A stretch of 64,000 nt of DNA, from the NCBI GenBank assembly GCA_003963145.1, contig RXJJ01000009.1:193749-257748 (forward strand). Reading direction: 5' to 3'. Both the position numbers and the translations under genes were made by a program. Below the pieces are notes generated by a model. The model searched no databases. It had not been told where the DNA came from and saw nothing but the letters and a program-made list of their open reading frames with translations. Source of the DNA: Bradyrhizobiaceae bacterium. Its GTDB lineage: Bacteria; Pseudomonadota; Alphaproteobacteria; Rhizobiales; Xanthobacteraceae. The first letter of the stretch is position 1, and the number at the start of each line of letters is the position of its first letter. Positions 48,900-59,273 of the stretch are shown here, piece by piece.

Positions 48900-50372
48900 T
48901 CATGCGGGCGCCGCCATAAACAGAGCCAGTGCATCACGATCCGGCCTGGACATTGTGAGGCCGAGTCTCGATCGACGCCAGAGAATATCCTCGGCGAAGC
49001 GGGCGAATTCATTCTTCATCAGATAGCGGACTTCCGCACCCGTCAGTTGATCGCCGAAACGCGGCCCGAGATCGTCCATGGTCTTGGCGTCGCCGAGCAC
49101 GGCTTCAATACGGGTCCCATAGGCCCTGAACAGGCGTGATGCGTTTTTCTCGCTCAGAAAGGGCCAACGCTCCTGCGCGGCGGCGATGCGATCTTCAGTC
49201 TCACGCCAGGAAAAATCCCCGCCGGGCAGCGCCGCGGAGGACGTCCACGATGAGTTGCCGGGGAAAAAAGCCCCCAGCCGGACCATCGCCAGTTCGGCGC
49301 GGCGGCGCGCGGTGGTGCTGGCGCCGCCGAAGATCGTGAGCAGCGGCGCTTCCACGGACTTGCGGTCGAATGTCATCAGCCCGTCGCGGCGCAGCCGCTT
49401 GCGCTGATCGCCCGCCGGGATGACGTTCATTCCGGCGACCGCGCGCACCACGTCCGACGCACTAACCGTCTCGCGAAAATAGCGGTTTGCCGCCCGGCAA
49501 AGATAGTCGACATCGGCGGATGTTGCGGAGACGGAAGCGGGATCGGCGGCCGAAGACTGCGATACGATTCCGAGTAAGGTGAAATCACGCTGATGCGGAA
49601 TGGCATAGACAAGCCGGTTGTCGCCGTTCTGAAAAACATACACGTTGTCATGATCGAACAGCCGGCGCACCACGATGGCGGTGGCACGCTCGAACGCCAC
49701 GTCGGGCGGCGGCAGACGCATGACCGACTCCGCGAATGTTCGCGTCCAGCCCCCCGTCGCATTTACCAGCACGCGCGCCTCGATCACTTCACGCTGGCCA
49801 CGGCTGATCAGAGCCACGCGCCAGGTTCCGGAGCGGTCGGTACGGACGCAGCGCGCGCCGGTCATGATCCTTGCGCCGCGCTCGGCGGCATCCATGGCCA
49901 CAACGCTCGCCAGCCGCGAGTCGTCGATCAGACAATCGGAAAAATCGAAGGCGACGCCCACAGAACGCTTGAGCGGTACGCCCATTTCATGATGGGTGAG
50001 ATCCAGTTCGCGGCTTCGCGCATGAAACCCGCGCGGCGCAAGGCGATCATAGGCGAACAGGCTCGCGCGCAGCACTGCGGGAGGGCGCTCCTGCTCGTGA
50101 ACCGGAAGCACATATCGCACAGGCTGAACAAGATGCGGCGCGGTCCGAAGCAGGATATCGCGCTCGGTCAGCGCCGCACGCACCCGCAGGAAAGCACCGC
50201 GCTCGATTTCGGAAAAACTACCATGGATGAGACCGGGGGAAGCGGCCGTGGCGCCGCCGCCGATATCGTCCTGCTCGACAAGAACAACGCGCAATCCGCG
50301 TCCGGCTGCTTCGCGGGCGACGCTGACGCCATTCAACCCGCCGCCGATAACCGCAATGTCGAAATCAGCCAT
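48900..50372 (-). CDS. glpD: Glycerol-3-phosphate dehydrogenase, FAD-dependent
   Basis: A 490-residue protein with the Rossmann start DIAVIGGGLNGVSVAREAAGRGLRVVLVEQDDIGGGATAASPGLIHG, a GlpD signature, and a C-terminal DELG-type helical domain (VRYLMKNEFARFAEDILWRRSRLGLTMS). It oxidises glycerol-3-phosphate to dihydroxyacetone phosphate at the membrane, passing electrons to quinones. The start MADFDIAVIGGG is unambiguous. It precedes the transporter genes on the same strand; the usual glp neighbours are absent. Confidence 0.9.
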   Translation of the reverse strand: MADFDIAVIGGGLNGVSVAREAAGRGLRVVLVEQDDIGGGATAASPGLIHGSFSEIERGAFLRVRAALTERDILLRTAPHLVQPVRYVLPVHEQERPPAVLRASLFAYDRLAPRGFHARSRELDLTHHEMGVPLKRSVGVAFDFSDCLIDDSRLASVVAMDAAERGARIMTGARCVRTDRSGTWRVALISRGQREVIEARVLVNATGGWTRTFAESVMRLPPPDVAFERATAIVVRRLFDHDNVYVFQNGDNRLVYAIPHQRDFTLLGIVSQSSAADPASVSATSADVDYLCRAANRYFRETVSASDVVRAVAGMNVIPAGDQRKRLRRDGLMTFDRKSVEAPLLTIFGGASTTARRRAELAMVRLGAFFPGNSSWTSSAALPGGDFSWRETEDRIAAAQERWPFLSEKNASRLFRAYGTRIEAVLGDAKTMDDLGPRFGDQLTGAEVRYLMKNEFARFAEDILWRRSRLGLTMSRPDRDALALFMAAPA

Positions 50373-50462
50373 GCCCGATCATGTCCGATGATCGCCATGG
50401 CGAGTCAAGCGCACAATAAATGAAAGCTCCGCGAACATTTCACGCGATTGATATTTGCGTTA

Positions 50463-53165
50463 TCAACTGATCTTGCGGATGAGTTCCTGCGAAACCGCGC
50501 CGGCGCGACCGATCCATTCGCCGTATTGGCTAATGGGAGCCGGCTTGCCGAGGAAATAGCCCTGCACCTGATCGCAGCCCTCGACCGTGAGGAAACTGAG
50601 CTGATGCAGGGTCTCGACGCCTTCGGCGACGATCGAAATATCCAGACCATGCCCGAGCCCGATCATCGCGCGGATGATCGCTGCCGATTGCGAATTGCGG
50701 CCGAGATTCATCACGAAAGCGCGGTCGATCTTGATCTTGTCGAAGGGGAAGGCCTGCAGATAGGTCAGCGACGAATATCCGCTGCCGAAATCGTCCATCG
50801 CGATGCGAACGCCCAGCGCCTTCAGGCGCCGCAGCAGCGACAGGCCGCGATCGAAATCGTCGATCAGCACGCCTTCCGTGATCTCCAATTCAAGGCGGCC
50901 CGGCGTCAGCCCGGTTTCAAGCAGGATCGAATGCACGAGACCAACCAGATCGCCATGCGCGAACTGCGCCGGCGACAGGTTCACGGCGATCTGCAGATGA
51001 CGCGGCCATGACGTCGCCTCGCGGCAAGCTTCGCGCAAGATCCATTCGCCCATCTCGACGATCAGACCGCTTTCCTCCGCGAGAGGGATGAAATCGCTCG
51101 GCGGCACGAAACCGCGCATCGGATGAACCCATCGCGCCAGCGCCTCGAAGCCGACGACGTCGTCTCCGGTGATTTTATGACGCGCATAGGCCTGCGGCTG
51201 ATAGTGCAGCGACAATTCGCCGTTCCGGATTGCCGCCGACAGATCCTGGTGCAATGCGCGGCGGTTGCGAATCTGCTGATCCATCTCCGCCTCGTAGAAG
51301 CTGACCGAACCGCGCGCTTTCGCCTTGGCGCGAAACAGCGCCGCGTCGGCGTTGGCGAGCAACGCGGCGCCGTCGGTGCCATTATGAGGAAAGATCGAAA
51401 TGCCCATCGTAAGACCGATGCGCAGGATCTTGCCATCGATCACGAACTCGTCCCCGATGGCTTTCGCGAGCCGTCCGGCAAGACGCCTGGCGGCCTCCGG
51501 CTGATTGCCGTCGATAATCAGGCCGTATTCGTCTCCGCCCAGACGCGCGACGACTCCGCCTTCCGCCGCGGCCTCGATGCGCTTGGAGACCTCGATCAGA
51601 AGCTTGTCGCCAGTCTCGTGACCGAAAACGTCATTGACCTCCTTGAAGCGGTCGAGATCGACGGAAAACACCGCGAACTCCTCCGCGGTGCCGCTGCAGG
51701 CGTCGATCAGCTGCTCCAGCGCCTTCTGGAAGGCGACGCGGTTCGGCATGCCGGTCAAGGTGTCGTGATAGGCCATGTGGGCCATGCGCGATTCCGTCTC
51801 GCGCCGGTCCGTGATGTCCTCGCTGGTCTTGATGAGATATTGGGGTGCGCCGCTCTCGTCTGTCACCGTGACGCGGCGGGTCGCGAACAGGCGAAGGCCG
51901 TCGTCGGTCGGGATCGGATGCTCCTCCGTGACGAGACCGCCCTTTTTGATCGCAGCGTCGTCGCGCATGGCGACGAATTTCACCGCCGCCTCGGGATGCA
52001 CGTCCTCCACCGTGTGGTCGATGATCTCTTCGCGCCTGCGGTTGAGAATGGTTTCGGCGCCGCGATTGGCGAGCACGAATTTACCGTCGCTGATCCGCTG
52101 CACCAGAAGCGCCGCCGGAATGTTGTCGACGACCAGTTCAAGAAACTTCTTTGTATTCTGGATTTCCTGCGACAGGGACCTGCGGCCGGTCACATCCTCG
52201 AACATCGCAATAAGGAATTCAGGCTCGTTGTTCGCGTTACGAACGACGATGCGATTGCTTGACAGCATTCGTGGACCGTGCCCCAGATCGAACGTGCATT
52301 CCGCGTGAAGACGCTGATCGGGCGCCGCGATGGCCTTGCGATCGTTTGCCTTGATAACGGCAGCGACATCCTCGCTGTACAGATCATTGTCGGTATATCC
52401 AATGATCCTCTCGCGCGGCAATCCGGAGAATTCCTCGAAGGCGCGATTGGCGAGAATGAAACGCCCGTCCTCAATGTTCTTAGCAACCACGCTCACAGGA
52501 ATGTTGTCGATCACCGACTCCAGGAAATTCTTTGCCGTCGCAAGCTGCGCGGACAGGGCCCGTTGCTCGGTGCAATCTTCGTGAGTCGAGATAATGCCGC
52601 CATTGGCAAGACTGCGGCGTTTGACCGAAATCGAACGACCGTTCACGAGGTTCCAGACATGGCCCTCGGCCTCGATCTGACCCTTCGAATAGCCGTCAAT
52701 ACTGCCGGTATAGGTGCCACGCTCGGCGCGCAGCCCAAGCAGATCGCGTCCGGTCATGCCCTTGAACAGATCGGCGCGGCTCAGTCCGTAGAGCTGCAGG
52801 TAGCGATCGTTGCAGTAGGCAACTTCCTGACGGGCATTGAGAATGACGATGCCCTGGGTCAGGTTGTTAAGCGCGGAGGTCACAAAGAATTCGCGGCGGG
52901 TCTCCAGAATGCGCGCCTTGTGCAGCGCCGACAAACCCCACAGGATCAGCGCAGTCGCGAAGGAGAAAAGGACGAAACCACCGAGCAGGATTCGCCAGAT
53001 GATCGAAGCCGGCTCCGCAGCGGCTTCCGGCGAGGCACCATCGGCAAACCGGATAGCTTCCGCAGCCGCCATCACGCCGCCGGTCGACAGCAGCGCAAAC
53101 AGTACCACCCAGCCAATGGCGTACTTCGCAAACGACCGTTTGGATTGCTTCTGACCGTCCGTCAT
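50463..53165 (-). CDS. PAS-GGDEF-EAL cyclic-di-GMP protein
   Basis: A 900-residue protein; ATG 53165 is chosen because it is the start of a hydrophobic N terminus (YAIGWVVLFALLSTGGVMAA, then a second helix ILLGGFVLFSFATALILW), while the preceding 70 codons are basic and not protein-like. Three PAS-type domains follow, then GGDEF (GGVVARLGGDEYGLII; GGDEY) and EAL (VVGFEALARWVHP) domains, with DDFGSGYSSL and a conserved NLSPAQF block. Both domains look largely intact. The membrane anchoring and PAS domains suggest an environmental input. Confidence 0.9.
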   Translation of the reverse strand: MTDGQKQSKRSFAKYAIGWVVLFALLSTGGVMAAAEAIRFADGASPEAAAEPASIIWRILLGGFVLFSFATALILWGLSALHKARILETRREFFVTSALNNLTQGIVILNARQEVAYCNDRYLQLYGLSRADLFKGMTGRDLLGLRAERGTYTGSIDGYSKGQIEAEGHVWNLVNGRSISVKRRSLANGGIISTHEDCTEQRALSAQLATAKNFLESVIDNIPVSVVAKNIEDGRFILANRAFEEFSGLPRERIIGYTDNDLYSEDVAAVIKANDRKAIAAPDQRLHAECTFDLGHGPRMLSSNRIVVRNANNEPEFLIAMFEDVTGRRSLSQEIQNTKKFLELVVDNIPAALLVQRISDGKFVLANRGAETILNRRREEIIDHTVEDVHPEAAVKFVAMRDDAAIKKGGLVTEEHPIPTDDGLRLFATRRVTVTDESGAPQYLIKTSEDITDRRETESRMAHMAYHDTLTGMPNRVAFQKALEQLIDACSGTAEEFAVFSVDLDRFKEVNDVFGHETGDKLLIEVSKRIEAAAEGGVVARLGGDEYGLIIDGNQPEAARRLAGRLAKAIGDEFVIDGKILRIGLTMGISIFPHNGTDGAALLANADAALFRAKAKARGSVSFYEAEMDQQIRNRRALHQDLSAAIRNGELSLHYQPQAYARHKITGDDVVGFEALARWVHPMRGFVPPSDFIPLAEESGLIVEMGEWILREACREATSWPRHLQIAVNLSPAQFAHGDLVGLVHSILLETGLTPGRLELEITEGVLIDDFDRGLSLLRRLKALGVRIAMDDFGSGYSSLTYLQAFPFDKIKIDRAFVMNLGRNSQSAAIIRAMIGLGHGLDISIVAEGVETLHQLSFLTVEGCDQVQGYFLGKPAPISQYGEWIGRAGAVSQELIRKIS

Positions 53166-53317
53166 TCTGACCTGCAGAAATTTCGCAGGCACTGTCTCGC
53201 TCAAGCCGTTTGGATCAGGTAAACGCGTACCCCTTCGCAACGAAGATTGTGACTTAAATGCGGGCCATGTGGCCGTCGTCCTTAACGATGTCCTAATGCG
53301 TGGCAGGAACCGATTGA

Positions 53318-54421
53318 ATGGATCGTATTGAATGCATTGTGGTCGGGGCCGGCGTGGTCGGACTTGCGATCGCACGCCGCCTCGCGCTGGCCGGACGGGA
53401 CGTCATCGTCCTGGAGGGTGAAAGCAGCATCGGCAGCGGCACCTCCTCCCGGAACAGCGAGGTCATTCACGCGGGCATTTATTATGCCCAGGGCAGCCTG
53501 ATGGCGCGCCTGTGCGTGGCCGGCAAGCTCGCCCTTTACGATTTTTGCGCGAGCCGCGGCGTGCCCTACCGCCGCTGCGGCAAGCTTATCGTGGCGACTT
53601 CGGAAGAGGATGAAGACCGGCTGAAGGCGATCGGCGCGCGCGCCGAAGCCAACGGCGTCGATGATCTCCAGGTGCTTGCGGCCGAGGACGTCCAGGCGCT
53701 GGAGCCCGATCTGGATTGCACCCGCGCGCTGCTGTCGCCTTCCACCGGAATCATCGACAGCCATGCCTACATGCTGGCGCTGCGTGGCGACGCGGAAGCC
53801 GCCGGCGCGGCTTTTGCCTTTCATGCGCCGCTGCTAGGCGCGCGCGTCACGCCGGATGGATTCATGATAAATGTGGGCGGCGAGGCGCCGATGACACTCG
53901 CATGCTATCTTCTGGTCAATGCCGCCGGCCTTTATGCGACGAATGTCGCGCGGACGATCGAGGGATTGCCGGCCGACAGGATTCCGGCGGCTTATTTCGC
54001 CAAGGGCAATTATTTCAGCTGCGCGGTGCGGGCACCGTTTTCGCATCTGGTTTATCCGGTGCCTGAGCCGGGCGGGCTTGGCGTGCATCTGACCATGGAC
54101 ATGGCCGGGCAGGTGCGGTTCGGCCCTGATGTCGAGTGGGTCGATAGCATCGACTACACTGTCGATCCCTCCCGGGCCGAGCGGTTCTATCCGGCGATCC
54201 GGCGCTATTGGCCGTCATTGCCGGATGGCGCGCTGTCCCCGGCCTACAGCGGCATCCGCCCTAAAATCGTTCCGCCTGCGGTCGCCGTACAGGATTTTCT
54301 CATTCAGGACCGTCACGCGCATGGAATCGGTGGCCTCATCAACCTGTTCGGCATTGAATCGCCAGGACTGACCGCCTCGCTGGCCATCGCGGACCATGTG
54401 GCTTCGCTGGCCGGTGCCTGA
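53318..54421 (+). CDS. FAD-dependent oxidoreductase, L-2-hydroxyglutarate oxidase-like
   Basis: A 367-residue DAO-family protein. The N terminus [54 protein letters not shown] is the classical FAD site plus a block matching LhgO/L2HGDH proteins. [19 protein letters not shown] and [29 protein letters not shown] are further matches. It presumably oxidises a 2-hydroxy acid. It stands alone, divergent from the GGDEF-EAL gene. Confidence 0.8.
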   Translation: MDRIECIVVGAGVVGLAIARRLALAGRDVIVLEGESSIGSGTSSRNSEVIHAGIYYAQGSLMARLCVAGKLALYDFCASRGVPYRRCGKLIVATSEEDEDRLKAIGARAEANGVDDLQVLAAEDVQALEPDLDCTRALLSPSTGIIDSHAYMLALRGDAEAAGAAFAFHAPLLGARVTPDGFMINVGGEAPMTLACYLLVNAAGLYATNVARTIEGLPADRIPAAYFAKGNYFSCAVRAPFSHLVYPVPEPGGLGVHLTMDMAGQVRFGPDVEWVDSIDYTVDPSRAERFYPAIRRYWPSLPDGALSPAYSGIRPKIVPPAVAVQDFLIQDRHAHGIGGLINLFGIESPGLTASLAIADHVASLAGA

Positions 54422-54540
54422 GATTGGGGAAACCCGATTGAAACATGACGGCTGAATCATAACGGCCGCTTGACCGGCTGCGATATCATCGCTGGCCGGT
54501 CGCGGCCGCAGTCTGAATGACGGTAATTTAAACGGAATGC

Positions 54541-54726
54541 TCAGTGGAGGGTGTTGCCTGCAGCGAGCTTGATGCGCTCGATTTCATCCTTCAGGACCAG
54601 CTTGCGGCGTTTCAATTCGATGATGCGCAGATCGTCGGTGGACAAGTGCAGCAGGGCATCGTGCAATTCGCTTTCGAGGTTCCGGTGTTTCCTTTCCAGT
54701 TCAACGAGATGCGCTTGAATCGCCAT
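54541..54726 (-). CDS. DUF465 (YdcH-like) protein
   Basis: A 61-residue helical hairpin protein: MAIQAHLVELERKHRNLESE, LHDALLHLSTDDLRIIELKR, RKLVLKDEIERIKL. DUF465 proteins have this coiled-coil layout with the central DDLRIIELKRRKLVLKDEI motif. Function is unknown. A second DUF465 gene lies divergently at 55018, and the 290 bases between them show no gene. Confidence 0.85.
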   Translation of the reverse strand: MAIQAHLVELERKHRNLESELHDALLHLSTDDLRIIELKRRKLVLKDEIERIKLAAGNTLH

Positions 54727-55017
54727 AAGAAGCCTCCGTGTTGATGAACCTTTCGAACCCTACTCCGGACCGATAAGTGTACATCAGCAAGGGCGGCTGT
54801 CGACTCAAGATCGAATCGGATGTTTTCAACTTTTGCGATATCTGAAATCGAGAGTGAGGAAACAATTGCGAAATTTCACTAAATCCGCTGCTCGGCGTCA
54901 AAAGCTGGCGCTTGGGCGGGTTTTCTGCGATGAGATGTCGCGCTGCATTTTCCCGCACTGCGTCCGCGGTCCGGGTGGGATGCCAGCCCAGACGCAGAGA
55001 TAAAGTCGTCGATAAGC

Positions 55018-55224
55018 ATGGTAGATCAGGACAATAGCGAGTTCGGCCTTGAGCTTGCGCGGCTCCAGCAGGAACACCGCGATCTGGACGCAGCGATCGA
55101 GGCGCTGCACCATTCCCCCGCACCGGACCTGCTGCGGCTGCAACGCTTGAAGAAACGGAAACTTCAGCTCCGGGACCGGATTACCTATCTCGAAGACCAG
55201 ATCACGCCGGACATCATCGCCTGA
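55018..55224 (+). CDS. DUF465 (YdcH-like) protein, second copy
   Basis: A 68-residue protein starting MVDQDNSEFGLELARLQQEH. It carries the same two-helix pattern RLQRLKKRKLQLRDRITYLEDQITPDIIA as other DUF465 proteins. It is upstream of purE with a 177-base gap. Its N-terminal eight residues differ from the copy at 54541. Function is unknown. Confidence 0.8.
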   Translation: MVDQDNSEFGLELARLQQEHRDLDAAIEALHHSPAPDLLRLQRLKKRKLQLRDRITYLEDQITPDIIA

Positions 55225-55401
55225 TCCGCAGGCCGTCACGGGTTCCGGTCGGCCGCGCCGGTTCTGACGGAATTCTTTCAGATTTTTGAAAGACTTGCGT
55301 CTTGTTGACCATGACAGGATAAGTCGCTTTCGCGCCTTGCCCGCGCAACGCCGCTCTCTATAATCCGCCCTCTTTTTTGGAAGCTGCTTTTCAGAGCCAT
55401 C

Positions 55402-55887
55402 ATGAGCCCCCCTGTCGCCATCATCATGGGAAGCCAGTCGGACTGGGAAACCATGCGACACGCCGCCGCGACGCTGACCGACCTCGGCATCGCGCATGAG
55501 CGCCTGATCGTGTCGGCGCACCGGACTCCGGAACGGCTCTATGCTTTTGCCAAAGGCGCGAAGGCGGCCGGCTTCAAGATAATCCTTGCTGGCGCGGGTG
55601 GAGCGGCCCATTTGCCGGGTATGACAGCGGCGCTGACCGAATTGCCGGTCTTCGGCGTACCGGTCGAATCCAAAAGCCTGTCCGGCGTGGACTCGCTCTA
55701 TTCTATCGTGCAGATGCCGGCCGGCGTGCCGGTCGGCACGCTGGCGATCGGCAAGGCCGGCGCGATCAACGCCGCTCTTCTTGCCGCAAGCGTGCTGGCG
55801 CTGAATGACAGCGCTCTGGCGACGCGGCTTGCATCGTGGCGCAGACATCAGACCGAGACCGTTCGCGAACGGCCGGAGGACGTCTGA
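55402..55887 (+). CDS. purE: N5-carboxyaminoimidazole ribonucleotide mutase
   Basis: A 161-residue protein with the class I PurE signature [14 protein letters not shown] at the N terminus, [37 protein letters not shown] and [41 protein letters not shown]. It rearranges N5-CAIR to CAIR in purine synthesis. purK follows on the same strand. Confidence 0.95.
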   Translation: MSPPVAIIMGSQSDWETMRHAAATLTDLGIAHERLIVSAHRTPERLYAFAKGAKAAGFKIILAGAGGAAHLPGMTAALTELPVFGVPVESKSLSGVDSLYSIVQMPAGVPVGTLAIGKAGAINAALLAASVLALNDSALATRLASWRRHQTETVRERPEDV

Positions 55888-55972
55888 CTAGAACTAAGAA
55901 GGGCCCTTTCGCATCCGGCGTTCGCTCGGAAGGCGCTGCAAATTGAAGCGAACGTCGGATACGGAATTTTAC

Positions 55973-57082
55973 GTGACATCGAAAAAGCGAGTGGCGCTGA
56001 AGCCTGGCGACACGATCGGAATTCTCGGCGGCGGACAACTGGGCCGGATGCTGGCCATGGCGGCGGCGCGTCTTGGCATCAAGGCGCAGGTATTTTCGCC
56101 CGATCCCGATTCACCGGCGTTCGACGTGGTGCAACGCGCGACCTGTGCCGAATATGCCGACGTCGAGGCGCTCGAACTGTTCGCGTCCGATGTCGATGTC
56201 ATCACCTACGAATTCGAGAACATTCCCTCCGCCACCGCGATGATCCTCGCCGCGCGGCGGCCGGTGTTGCCGGACACCGCGATCCTGGAAACAACGCAGG
56301 ACCGTCTTGCGGAGAAAAACTTCGTCACCAAACTGGGCATCGGAACCGCGCGCTACGCCGACATATCCTCGGCGCGGGATCTCGCGGCAGCGATGAAAAC
56401 GCTGGGCTTGCCGGCCGTTCTGAAAACCCGGCGGTTCGGGTATGACGGCAAGGGCCAGATCATTATTCATGAGGGCGACGATCCGCAGGATGTGTGGGAT
56501 CGCCTCGGCACCAAATCGGCCATCCTCGAAGCCTTCGTTCCGTTCGAGCGCGAAGTTTCGGTGATCGCCGCGCGCGGCGCCGATGGCGATGTCGTCTGCT
56601 ACGACGTCACCGAAAACGAACATCGCGATCACATTTTGAAAACCTCCCGCGCGCCCGCCGCAATCTCCGACGCACTGGCCGAGGATGCCCGCGAGATCGC
56701 CCGCAAGATCGCATCCGCACTCAATTATGTCGGCGTGCTGGCGGTGGAATTATTCGTCGTTCCCGGCACGGAGGGCCCAGGTCTTCTGGTCAACGAGATC
56801 GCACCGCGTGTGCACAATTCCGGCCACTGGACGCTGGACGGCGCGTCCGTCTCGCAATTCGAGCAGCACATCCGTGCGATCGCCGGCTGGCCGCTGGCCC
56901 GCCCGGTCCGTCACGGGCAGGTGACCATGACCAACCTGATCGGCGACGACATTCTGGACTATGGAAAATGGCTCACAATGCCGGGTGCCACCGTGCATCT
57001 TTACGGCAAGGGCAAGCCGCGGCCGGGCCGCAAAATGGGCCATGTGACGGTGGTCGAGCCGCTGTTTCCGGACCGGAAATAG
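55973..57082 (+). CDS. purK: N5-carboxyaminoimidazole ribonucleotide synthase
   Basis: A 369-residue protein from GTG 55973 (a TTG at 55943 is the alternative). The ATP-grasp protein starts GDTIGILGGGQLGRMLAMAAARLG, followed by FSPDPDSPAFDV, YEFENIP, LKTRRFGYDGKGQ and EIAPRVHNSGHWTLDGASVSQFEQHIRAI. PurK makes N5-CAIR from AIR, bicarbonate and ATP. It lies 85 bases after purE, likely the same transcript. Confidence 0.95.
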   Translation: MTSKKRVALKPGDTIGILGGGQLGRMLAMAAARLGIKAQVFSPDPDSPAFDVVQRATCAEYADVEALELFASDVDVITYEFENIPSATAMILAARRPVLPDTAILETTQDRLAEKNFVTKLGIGTARYADISSARDLAAAMKTLGLPAVLKTRRFGYDGKGQIIIHEGDDPQDVWDRLGTKSAILEAFVPFEREVSVIAARGADGDVVCYDVTENEHRDHILKTSRAPAAISDALAEDAREIARKIASALNYVGVLAVELFVVPGTEGPGLLVNEIAPRVHNSGHWTLDGASVSQFEQHIRAIAGWPLARPVRHGQVTMTNLIGDDILDYGKWLTMPGATVHLYGKGKPRPGRKMGHVTVVEPLFPDRK

Positions 57083-57241
57083 GGCAAAAAATCGGGGTTT
57101 TTGGCCGCAAACGGGGTTTGGCCCCGTAGACAATCCATGTCTTATCTGGTACATCCGCGCCCTCGACGTGAAGGGCATGGCCTTAGTCGGCCCTTTGGTG
57201 ACGTCTCCGCCTTCAAAATTTCGAACCGAAAAGGATGCCGC

Positions 57242-57538
57242 GTGCAGGTTCTCGTTCGCGATAACAATGTCGACCAGGCCCTCAAGGCGCTCAAGAAGAA
57301 GATGCAGCGCGAGGGTATTTTCCGCGAGATGAAGCTCCGCGGTCACTACGAAAAGCCCTCCGAAAAGAAGGCCCGCGAGAAGGCGGAAGCCGTTCGCCGC
57401 GCCCGCAAGCTGGCGCGCAAGAAGCTGCAGCGCGAAGGCCTGCTGCCGATGAAGCCGAAGCCGGTATTCGGCGCTGGTCCGGGTGCCGAGCGCGGCGCCG
57501 CCGGTGGCCGTGGTGCTGGCCCGCGCGGTCCGCGCTAA
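57242..57538 (+). CDS. rpsU: Ribosomal protein bS21
   Basis: A 98-residue protein starting at GTG 57242 with AAGGA upstream. It begins [20 protein letters not shown] and has [35 protein letters not shown], the bS21 core that binds 16S rRNA in the small subunit. A longer alphaproteobacterial tail rich in Gly, Pro and Arg follows. Upstream frame extensions to 57101 are not part of the protein. A strong terminator lies just behind it. Confidence 0.95.
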   Translation: MQVLVRDNNVDQALKALKKKMQREGIFREMKLRGHYEKPSEKKAREKAEAVRRARKLARKKLQREGLLPMKPKPVFGAGPGAERGAAGGRGAGPRGPR

Positions 57539-57561
57539 GCAACCTTGCAATTCTGAATATG

Positions 57562-57590
57562 AAAACGCGGTCCTTTCGGGCCGCGTTTTT
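57562..57590 (+). terminator. Terminator after rpsU
   Basis: AAAACGCGGTCC and GGGCCGCGTTTT pair around TTTC (57562-57588), then TTTTCGTTTT. It lies 24 bases after the rpsU stop. Confidence 0.85.
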
Positions 57591-57616
57591 CGTTTTCAGC
57601 GAGCGTTGTTCAGGCA

Positions 57617-57647
57617 AACAAAAACGCGGACCGCAGGCCCACGTTTT
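57617..57647 (-). terminator. Terminator after aldehyde dehydrogenase gene
   Basis: On the reverse strand CGTGGGC and GTCCGCG pair around CTGCG, followed by TTTTTGTTTG. It lies 24 bases beyond the aldehyde dehydrogenase stop at 57671. Its arm sequence resembles the terminator at 57562. Confidence 0.7.
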
Positions 57648-57670
57648 TGATGTGTGGCTTTAAATAACAA

Positions 57671-59158
57671 TCAGCCGGCCAGATTGAGCCAGACCGCCTT
57701 CGGCTCGGTGAAATTCTCAAGCGCGGCGGTGCCATGCTCGCGGCCGAGGCCTGAATCGCCCGCTCCGCCCCACGGCAGGCGCACGTCGGTATAACCATAG
57801 GTGTTGAGCCACACCGTACCGGCCTTGGCCCGCTTCGCGAAACGCTGCAGGCGACCAAGATCGCGGCTCCACGCACCGGCCGCAAGACTGAACACCGTGC
57901 CGTTGGCGATGCGGATGGCGTCATCCTCATCCTTGAACTTGATGACGCTGACCACGGGGCCAAAAATTTCCTCCTGCGAAATTTTCATCTCGTGCTTCAC
58001 ATCCGCGAATACAGCCGGGCTGATGAAATAGCCGCGCTCGCCGACGCGCTCGCCGCCGGTGACCAGCGTCGCGCCTTCCTGTTGGCCGATATCCACGTAG
58101 TTCAGAATGCTCTTCATCTGCCGCTCGGAGATCACGGGGCCGAGCGAAGTCTGCCGGTTCAGAAGATCGCCCATCCGCAGCGATTTGGCGCGTTGTGTGA
58201 TGCGTTCCACGACCTCGTCATAGACGCTCTCCTGCGCCAGCACACGCGAGCCCGCCGAACAGACCTGACCGGCGTTGAAGAAGATGCCGGAAGCGGCCGC
58301 GCGCGAGGCCGAGGCGACATCCGCATCGTCGAAAATCACGTTGGCCGACTTGCCGCCGAGCTCGAGCGAGATGCGTTTGAAGTTGCCGGCGGCGCCCTTC
58401 ATGATGCCACGACCGACGCCAGGCGATCCGGTGAACGTCACCTTGTCCACGTCCGGGTGATTGACCAGCGCATCGCCGACCACGCGGCCGGGACCCGGTA
58501 CGATATTAAGCACGCCCGGAGGCAGGCCGGCTTCGAGCGCAAGTTCGCCGATTCTCAGCGCCGACAGCGAGGTCAGTTCCGCGGGCTTCATCACCACGGT
58601 GCAGCCGCAGGCAAGCGCGGGAGCAAGCTTCCACATCCCGATCATCAAAGGGAAATTCCACGGCACGATCGCCGCAACGACTCCGACCGGCTCGCGCATC
58701 GTATAGGTCAGTGCGTCGTCGCGGGTCGGCACCACATCGCCCAGAATCTTGTCGGCCCAGCCGGCGTAATAGGTCAGCGTGTCGATCGCAGCGGGCAGGT
58801 CCTGGCGCAGAACACCTGCGATCGGCTTGCCGGCATCGAGGCTCTCGATCTCGGCGATTTCGTCGGCGTGTTTCCTGATCAGCTCAACCCAGCGCTGAAG
58901 GATATGGCCGCGCTCCGACGCGCGCATCGTGCGCCACGGCCCCTCGAAAGCACGCCGCGCGGCGGCGACCGCCCGGTTGACGTCTTCCTCGCCGCCCTCC
59001 GCAACGGTCGCGATGACCTCTTCGGTCGCCGGATTGATCGTCGTGAAATTCTTCCCCGACGCCGACTCCACGAACCTGCCGTCGATCAGCATCAGTTTGT
59101 GCGCGGGAATGATGATTTTCGACGCCTGCGCATAGGTATAATCATATGCTGTTGACAT
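57671..59158 (-). CDS. NAD(P)-dependent aldehyde dehydrogenase
   Basis: A 495-residue protein; the second of two ATGs (59158) has GGAGGA 6 bases upstream. It has the ALDH catalytic set: LELGGKSANVIFDDADV with the general-base Glu, FFNAGQVCSAGSRVLAQES with the nucleophilic Cys, and FTGSPGVGRGIM in the Rossmann part, PWNFPLMIGMWKLAPALA and EEIFGPVVSVIKF. Its substrate is not evident. The divergent ModE-like regulator (59274) may control it; 112 bases separate the two starts. Confidence 0.9.
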   Translation of the reverse strand: MSTAYDYTYAQASKIIIPAHKLMLIDGRFVESASGKNFTTINPATEEVIATVAEGGEEDVNRAVAAARRAFEGPWRTMRASERGHILQRWVELIRKHADEIAEIESLDAGKPIAGVLRQDLPAAIDTLTYYAGWADKILGDVVPTRDDALTYTMREPVGVVAAIVPWNFPLMIGMWKLAPALACGCTVVMKPAELTSLSALRIGELALEAGLPPGVLNIVPGPGRVVGDALVNHPDVDKVTFTGSPGVGRGIMKGAAGNFKRISLELGGKSANVIFDDADVASASRAAASGIFFNAGQVCSAGSRVLAQESVYDEVVERITQRAKSLRMGDLLNRQTSLGPVISERQMKSILNYVDIGQQEGATLVTGGERVGERGYFISPAVFADVKHEMKISQEEIFGPVVSVIKFKDEDDAIRIANGTVFSLAAGAWSRDLGRLQRFAKRAKAGTVWLNTYGYTDVRLPWGGAGDSGLGREHGTAALENFTEPKAVWLNLAG

Positions 59159-59273
59159 CATATTCCTCCAATTCCTTGAGGCTTAAGGTAGGGGGATTTG
59201 AACCTATAAAAATATGATATCTTTCGCAGATGCACGCGGTCACATATGAAATAAACTACATAATGGAAACGCC

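Noticed and set aside
57992-59155. Forward 387-codon frame opposite the aldehyde dehydrogenase gene
   Set aside because: It is an antisense shadow of a high-GC gene with full ALDH motifs.
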